This document shows positions 59,320 to 64,000 of a stretch of 64,000 nt of DNA, one piece after another. The stretch spans positions 1,054,001-1,118,000 of the forward strand of contig NZ_CP060634.1 of assembly GCF_014337195.1 (NCBI RefSeq), in the 5' to 3' direction. The translations under genes and the position numbers were made by a program. The stretch is from Qiania dongpingensis (GTDB lineage: Bacteria; Bacillota; Clostridia; Lachnospirales; Lachnospiraceae). Positions within the stretch are counted from its first letter, which is position 1; each line of letters opens with the position of its first letter. The notes beneath the pieces were generated by a model, which was not told the origin of the DNA, searched no databases, and saw only the letters and a list, made by a program, of their open reading frames with translations.

Positions 59320-61782
59320 TCATTTTCTACCATTCTCCCAGAATGAACATAAAATACCCGGCAGGCTTTCGTAATTTATTACATAGTAGTCCGACCATTC
59401 TCTCGGAAACAGTCGTTGATATTCACCATAAAGAAACCGGTCATCCAGCAGTAAAATGATACCTTCGTCTGTATCCGTGCGGATCACCCGCCCAGCTGCC
59501 TGCAGAACTTTATTCATCCCCGGATACCGATACGCGTAGGCGAAGCCGTCCTTGCCCCGCTTTTCATACCAGCCTTTCAGAATCTCCCGTTCTGTACAAA
59601 TCTGCGCCAATCCGGTTCCCACGATGATCACCCCGATCAGCTTCTCGCCCTTCAGGTCGATTCCCTCCGAAAAGACGCCGCCCATGACGCAAAATGCGGC
59701 CAAAGAATGTTCTCTGTCCCGGCTGAATTCCGCCAAAAACAACTCTCTGTCCTGTTCTGTCATATGGCCGGACTGAAGGATGATATCCGGACCGTCTGTC
59801 TGCCCCGTTCCTGCTTCCATTCCCGAAAGTTCTCCTGCAAGCCCTCTATCCTGTGCCGCCTCATATACGCCGTGCATGTAAGCATAGGAAGGGAAATACA
59901 CCAGGTAATTCCCTTTCTTCTGCCTCACTGCAGTCAATACATAATCCAGCACTTTTAAGTATTCCCGGCTGTTTCTCCTTTTATACCGGCTGCTCACATC
60001 CTTTCCGATGGCGAGAAGGCGCTTGGAAGCGTCAAAAGGCGACGGCGCATAGACCGCATATTCCTCCGTGCTCCCGCAGAGCAGCTCTTTATAATATTGG
60101 ACCGGCAGAAGTGTCGCTGAAAAAAATACCGTACTGTTTCCCTTCTCCAGACAGAGCGAAAGATTTTCCGCCGGGTTCACACAAAGAAGCTTAAGAAGGA
60201 AGGATTCCCGGCTCACGTGCTCTGTGTAGATACAGTAGGAATCATCCAGCCTGTCGTACATATTGAGAAAATGGCGGACCTGCAGATAGAGATTCCCGAA
60301 CTCCTCATTTCCGTCCATTACCCGGAACTCCTCCTGGAACTTCTCCATCTCACTGAACGCGCCGGTAAGCGCCAGCGCAAACTGGTCAATGGAATCCCGC
60401 ACCATGGGTTCGTCACTCTCCCGCTTCATCTCCAGGAGCAGCTTGTTGCATCTGGACAGCTTTCTCTCCAGGCGCGGGCTGTGGGGCTTCACCAGATTCC
60501 TGACGGTCAGAAACGATTCCTTATACAGGGAAGCGCTGTACATTTCCCTGGCCCGTTCCACCAGATTGTGCGCTTCATCCACCAGAAAAAGATAATCTCC
60601 TCCCATCCCTTCACCAAAATACCGCTTCAGCTGAACGTTCGGGTCAAATACATAATTATAATCGCAGATGATCACATCCAGCCAGACGCTCAGATCCAGA
60701 GAAAACTCGTGCGGGCACACCTGGTACCGCTCGGACCACGCGAGGATATCCTCTCTCCCGGCCGTTTCCTTCTGATGGATATAGTCGAAAACGGCTTCAT
60801 TCACCCGGTCATAATGCCCCCTCGCATACGGACAAGCCACAGGATTGCACTCTGCCTTCCCTCCTTCAGAAACCAGGGGACAGAGCTTTTCTTTCGCCGT
60901 CAAGGTAATGGAGGACGCGCGAAGGCCATTCTCCCGCAGAATCTCCATCGCCTCCTCTGCGACTGTTCTGGTAATCGTCTTTGCCGTCAAGTAAAAAATC
61001 TTGTCCCCCAGCCCTTCCCCCACAGCCTTGACCGAAGGAAACAGAACAGACATGGTTTTTCCAATACCCGTTGGCGCCTGGATGAACAAAGGCTTTCCTC
61101 TCTGGATAGCCCGGTATGTGGAAACAGCCAGCTCTCTCTGCCCCTGTCTGTACGGAAAGGGAAAATTCAGCTCCCGGATCGATACATTCCTCATCTGACG
61201 ATGATAATACTGATACCTTCCCCAATTGGCGTATTCCTCTAAAAGATGACGCACATATCCCTCTATCTCTGCAAAATTCAGAACCTCCCGAAATCTTCGT
61301 ATCTCCTCTGTCTCCAAATGACAGTAAGTCAGCTGGATCCCGGCGCGCAATCCTTCCCCTCCTGCTTTTTTCTCCCCATCCGTTCCTACGGTTTCCCTTT
61401 CTCGTAAAAGCAAGGCCATATAGGCATAACAGAGTGCCTGGGCCCGATGGACGGGCACCGGCTCCTCCAGTTTTTCAATATCCCAATAGACCCCTTTTAT
61501 CTCATCTACATTGAGAATTCCGTCTTTCTCAAAAACGCCGTCGGCACGCCCTTCCAGGCAGATGACAATATCCTCCATCTCAAAATCCGCCTTAAGCGCT
61601 ACCTCCGCCTTGTATCCGATTCCCATCCTGCCCTGGATCTTTCTGTGGATCTTCGCGCCCGCCGCCATGGCGTCCAGGTCCTTTTTCCCCTTCCGCCGGT
61701 TGTCGATATCGCCGTCTCTCAGCAGAAACTCCACCAGGTTCCTGACAGAAATCCGTATTTTGTTTTCCTCCAGCCTGGTCAT
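59320..61782 (-). CDS. DinG/Rad3-type ATP-dependent DNA helicase with N-terminal PD-(D/E)XK nuclease-like domain
   Basis: An 820-residue helicase. The N-terminal 180 residues contain a PD-(D/E)XK-like core, ICLEGRADGVFEKDGILNVDEIKGVYWD (in part). The helicase motifs are FIQAPTGIGKTMSVLFPSV (Walker A), FLVDEAHNLVERARE (DEAH) and AAGRVIRTDTDEG (motif VI). Cysteines in LCPLVSEGGKAECNPVACPYARG (in part) match the iron-sulfur site of XPD/DinG helicases. It is likely a DNA-repair or structure-specific helicase, with a Cas4-like domain. ATG 61782 has AGGGAGG in front; the longer frame (61824) adds 14 residues without a site. Confidence 0.92.
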   Translation of the reverse strand: MTRLEENKIRISVRNLVEFLLRDGDIDNRRKGKKDLDAMAAGAKIHRKIQGRMGIGYKAEVALKADFEMEDIVICLEGRADGVFEKDGILNVDEIKGVYWDIEKLEEPVPVHRAQALCYAYMALLLRERETVGTDGEKKAGGEGLRAGIQLTYCHLETEEIRRFREVLNFAEIEGYVRHLLEEYANWGRYQYYHRQMRNVSIRELNFPFPYRQGQRELAVSTYRAIQRGKPLFIQAPTGIGKTMSVLFPSVKAVGEGLGDKIFYLTAKTITRTVAEEAMEILRENGLRASSITLTAKEKLCPLVSEGGKAECNPVACPYARGHYDRVNEAVFDYIHQKETAGREDILAWSERYQVCPHEFSLDLSVWLDVIICDYNYVFDPNVQLKRYFGEGMGGDYLFLVDEAHNLVERAREMYSASLYKESFLTVRNLVKPHSPRLERKLSRCNKLLLEMKRESDEPMVRDSIDQFALALTGAFSEMEKFQEEFRVMDGNEEFGNLYLQVRHFLNMYDRLDDSYCIYTEHVSRESFLLKLLCVNPAENLSLCLEKGNSTVFFSATLLPVQYYKELLCGSTEEYAVYAPSPFDASKRLLAIGKDVSSRYKRRNSREYLKVLDYVLTAVRQKKGNYLVYFPSYAYMHGVYEAAQDRGLAGELSGMEAGTGQTDGPDIILQSGHMTEQDRELFLAEFSRDREHSLAAFCVMGGVFSEGIDLKGEKLIGVIIVGTGLAQICTEREILKGWYEKRGKDGFAYAYRYPGMNKVLQAAGRVIRTDTDEGIILLLDDRFLYGEYQRLFPREWSDYYVINYESLPGILCSFWENGRK

Positions 61783-61878
61783 GGCGCAGCCTCCCTCCGG
61801 ACAGATTTTCATTCCGGCAAACATTTGTTCTCAATAAATTATTATAGCATGGTACTGTGTCAATTACTACGGTCCAAA

Positions 61879-61895
61879 ATACTTTTTAAAATTAT
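61879..61895 (+). repeat. Solo terminal-repeat-like sequence of the 720-bp repeat family
   Basis: ATACTTTTTAAAATTAT (61879-61895) sits in AAAATACTTTTT...ATTTTT context and matches the left end of copy B at 22 of 24 bases. No body of the element follows, so it may be a relic of a third insertion. Confidence 0.35.
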
Positions 61896-61959
61896 TTTTG
61901 TCGGTTCTCCGCTCAAACAGCGGCAGGACAATGATCGGTAACGAATTTCTTTACCGATG

Positions 61960-62005
61960 TTGTATGTATTAATCGTTTTCCGTATAATGGTTAATATATA
62001 TTAAC
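61960..62005 (+). promoter_or_regulatory. Promoter and palindromic operator of the nitroreductase operon
   Basis: TTGTAT (61960-61965) and TATAAT (61983-61988), 17-bp spacer, followed by the perfect palindrome GTTAATATATATTAAC (61990-62005). The ArsR-type protein encoded by the second gene of this operon is a good candidate to bind it. Confidence 0.65.
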
Positions 62006-62021
62006 AGAAGGAGGCCGGAAT

Positions 62022-62795
62022 ATGAAGCAGCATCACGTATTGATCGATACAAGTAGCTGCATTGGCTGCGGCATGTGCGCCGAAGTGTGCGTCGCGCACA
62101 ATATTGCGTTAAATCACAAAAAAGCGGAAACAGTATTAGATGACTGTCTGATGTGCGGGCAATGTTCCGCAGTCTGTCCAAAGAAAGCTGTTTCCATCAG
62201 CGGATATGATACCGGACAAGTTGACAAGAAAGACGACGTTCGCTTGAAGCCGGAGGATATTTTGGAAGTCATCCGTTTCCGCCGGAGCATCCGTAAATTC
62301 AAGCAGAAAAAAATCCCTAAAGAAGTGATCGAGCAGATTTTGGAGGCGGGCAGGCTTACTCATACGGCCAAGAACATGCAGGATGTCTCTTTTATCGTAC
62401 TTGACCAGGAAAAAGACTGCATCGAGAAAATGGCGGTCCGCCTGTTTAGAAAAGTAAAGCCGTTTGCGGATCTGTTCAGTCCGATGGCTAAGAATAATAA
62501 GATAGACGATCACTTTTTCTTTTTCAAAGCCCCCATTGCGGTGGTAATCTTGGCAAAAGAAAAAACGAACGGCATTCTCGCCGCGCAGAATATGGAATTT
62601 GTTGCAGAAGCGCTTGGCCTCGGCGTACTGTACAGCGGATATTTTACAGCAGCAGCCAACACTTCACTTAAAATCAAAAAGGCGCTCAAAGTGTCAAAAG
62701 GAAAAAAGGCGGCGATGACATTGGTACTTGGTTACCCTGATGTTAAATTTCTCCGTTCCGCTCCGCGAAAAAAATTAGATGCCATATATATGTAA
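62022..62795 (+). CDS. Nitroreductase-family protein with N-terminal ferredoxin domain
   Basis: A 257-residue fusion. Two [4Fe-4S] motifs lie at the N-terminus (CIGCGMCAEVC and CLMCGQCSAVC, residues 13-60). A nitroreductase fold follows (about 80-250) with RFRRSIRKFKQKKIPKEVIEQILEAGRLTHTAKNMQ (in part; FMN-binding Arg, Ser, Lys). It probably transfers electrons from ferredoxin to a nitro, quinone or other oxidised substrate through FMN. AGGAGG lies before ATG 62022. It is the first gene of a redox operon with ArsR and an EFR1 ferredoxin. Confidence 0.92.
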   Translation: MKQHHVLIDTSSCIGCGMCAEVCVAHNIALNHKKAETVLDDCLMCGQCSAVCPKKAVSISGYDTGQVDKKDDVRLKPEDILEVIRFRRSIRKFKQKKIPKEVIEQILEAGRLTHTAKNMQDVSFIVLDQEKDCIEKMAVRLFRKVKPFADLFSPMAKNNKIDDHFFFFKAPIAVVILAKEKTNGILAAQNMEFVAEALGLGVLYSGYFTAAANTSLKIKKALKVSKGKKAAMTLVLGYPDVKFLRSAPRKKLDAIYM

Positions 62796-62806
62796 AGGGA
62801 CTGATC

Positions 62807-63157
62807 ATGGAAAAAGAATGTAAAGAACGGCTCCAAAAAATCGTAGACGGGTTTCAGAAATACCGAAATGCGTTTACCGCCATCGGCGATGAAACAAGGC
62901 AGTTGATATTGCTGGTGCTATTAGAGAGCGATCCGTCGGGAATCCGTGTCGGAGAGATTGCGAAAAGGGCACATCTGACAAGACCTTCTGTTTCCCATCA
63001 TCTGCAGATCTTAAAAGAATCCGGTATTGCTGCCATGCGAAAAGAGGGGACTAAAAATTATTATTATTTAAGTGCGGACGAAACACAATGGAAAGAGCTT
63101 GCCGATTTCGTCAGCCTGATCTATGAAGGGATCCGGCACATCGGCTCACGATCATAA
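62807..63157 (+). CDS. ArsR-family winged-helix repressor
   Basis: A 116-residue regulator: FTAIGDETRQLILLVLLESDP then IAKRAHLTRPSVSHHLQILKESGIAAMRKEG (recognition helix, in part). It starts ATG 62807, 11 bp after the nitroreductase stop. No classical metal-binding cysteines are seen (no CxC in the recognition helix), so it is not a typical ArsR metal sensor; a redox- or ligand-linked signal is possible. It likely controls its own operon through the palindrome near 61990. Confidence 0.9.
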   Translation: MEKECKERLQKIVDGFQKYRNAFTAIGDETRQLILLVLLESDPSGIRVGEIAKRAHLTRPSVSHHLQILKESGIAAMRKEGTKNYYYLSADETQWKELADFVSLIYEGIRHIGSRS

Positions 63158-63180
63158 ATAGCACGTCAGGAGGAAGAATT

Positions 63181-63945
63181 ATGATCTTATATTTTTCAGG
63201 AACCGGAAACAGCGCGTATGCCGCGGAAAAAATCGCCAAAGTGACCGGCGATAAAATAATCGATTTATTTAGTAGAATCCGCGGCCACAACTATTCTGAA
63301 ATCAAGTCAGGCAGCCCGTGGGTCATCGTCACTCCTACTTATGCATGGAGAATTCCACGCATTGTTCAGGAATGGCTGGAGAATAGCGGTCTTGTCGGAA
63401 ATAAAGATATTTATTTTGTAATGACCTGCGGCGGAAGCATCGGAAACGCGGGCAAATATCTGAAAGAACTATGCGCCGCCAAGAAACTCAACTATCTGGG
63501 ATGCGCCGCGGTTTTGATGCCGGAAAACTACATTGCGATGTTTACCACACCAGCACAGAAAGAAGCCTTGGAAATCATCCGGCAGGCAGATCCTGTAATA
63601 GATAAGATCGCCCTTGAGATAAAAAACGGCAAAGCATTTTCGCAGCCTGCCGTGTCCTTTCAGGATAAAAGGAGCAGCGGCATTATCAATACCGCTTTCT
63701 ATCCGATCTTTGTCCACGCAAAAAAGTTTTATGCCACCGACGCCTGCGTCTCCTGCGGAAAATGCGTCAATGTCTGCCCGCTGAACAATATCCGACTCAA
63801 AGATGGAAAACCCATATGGGGTAAAAACTGCACTCACTGCATGGCATGCATCAGCCGCTGCCCAACTGAGGCGATCGAATACGGCAGACACAGCAAAGGG
63901 CTGCCGCGGTATGTCTTTCCCAAGAGTAATCCAGAATTAAAATAA
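63181..63945 (+). CDS. EFR1-family ferredoxin with flavodoxin-like domain
   Basis: A 254-residue fusion of a flavodoxin-like domain (MILYFSGTGNSAYAAEKIAKV, residues about 1-160, FMN-binding loop) and a C-terminal pair of [4Fe-4S] motifs (CVSCGKCVNVCPLNN and CTHCMACISRCPTEAI, about 185-225). EFR1 proteins carry electrons in anaerobic Firmicutes. It is the third gene of the redox operon, with AGGAGG 6 bases before ATG 63181, and may supply electrons to the nitroreductase. Confidence 0.93.
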   Translation: MILYFSGTGNSAYAAEKIAKVTGDKIIDLFSRIRGHNYSEIKSGSPWVIVTPTYAWRIPRIVQEWLENSGLVGNKDIYFVMTCGGSIGNAGKYLKELCAAKKLNYLGCAAVLMPENYIAMFTTPAQKEALEIIRQADPVIDKIALEIKNGKAFSQPAVSFQDKRSSGIINTAFYPIFVHAKKFYATDACVSCGKCVNVCPLNNIRLKDGKPIWGKNCTHCMACISRCPTEAIEYGRHSKGLPRYVFPKSNPELK

Positions 63946-64000
63946 GAGAACTATATAAAAGAAAAATCAAACATTCAATTCAAGTTGTATATTCACTCGT

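Noticed and set aside
60217..61242. Plus-strand open frame of 341 codons
   Set aside because: Antisense to the DinG-like helicase, whose Walker and iron-sulfur motifs are clear. A shadow frame.

Overview
The window looks like a chromosome segment of a gut-type Firmicute of the Lachnospiraceae (Eubacteriales). The backbone is near 50% G+C, has strong AGGAGG ribosome sites, and carries genes typical of that family: EFR1 ferredoxin, DUF134 regulator, AGCS symporter with a glycine riboswitch, heterodimeric ABC exporter, PrpR_N regulator, and sugar-acid ABC operons. This placement is inferred from protein families, not from a marker gene. No rRNA or tRNA was seen.

Layout. (1) 1-9,857, minus strand: one long, tightly packed run. 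A VWA/DUF2201 protein and a MoxR ATPase are followed by a HAD phosphatase, a DUF362 ferredoxin protein, larC, larE and larB (nickel-pincer cofactor synthesis), a second MoxR ATPase, and a gene cut by the left edge that is probably its VWA partner. Lar genes between two metal-chaperone-like ATPase/VWA modules are the most unusual gene arrangement here. (2) 9,950-13,564: AlkD-like protein, leucine-rich-repeat protein, a 725-bp non-coding repeat (copy A), and mntP behind a yybP-ykoY manganese riboswitch. (3) 13,702-23,942: rhaA, the ABC exporter pair, a PrpR_N regulator with a damaged AAA+ domain, a ketopantoate reductase remnant, a DUF134-NifX fusion, a glycosyltransferase and a low-molecular-weight tyrosine phosphatase.

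(4) 23,912-34,902: an 11-kb integrative mobilizable element inserted at the 5' end of the phosphatase gene, bounded by 31-bp direct repeats. It has a tyrosine integrase, Xis, Toprim/RepA-like replication protein, MobA/MobL relaxase (apparent AUA start), an oriT-like site, and as cargo a MATE pump with a MerR regulator and a MerR-type 19-bp-spacer promoter. (5) 35,024-39,506: an AT-rich candidate defence cassette (PLD-DEAD helicase-DUF3427, NUDIX, NERD) just beyond the element. (6) 39,745-50,146: a ten-gene four-carbon sugar-acid operon (alcohol dehydrogenase, DUF1537 kinase, Ldh-type dehydrogenase, RraA-like protein, sugar ABC transporter, amidohydrolase, cupin, PdxA2-like enzyme) with palindromic operators upstream. 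(7) 50,418-51,337: inverted copy B of the repeat. (8) 51,342-64,000: autoregulated TetR with a flavin reductase, GNAT/GlpM and LysR, a HTH protein divergent from a membrane Ser/Thr kinase, a glycine-riboswitch AGCS symporter, a PD-(D/E)XK/DinG-type helicase, and a nitroreductase-ArsR-EFR1 ferredoxin operon.

The two repeat copies share a series of hairpins. One stem carries a compensatory base-pair change and copy A has perfect 17-bp terminal inverted repeats, so the element may be both mobile and structured. Functions come from recognising families by eye; no database search was possible.
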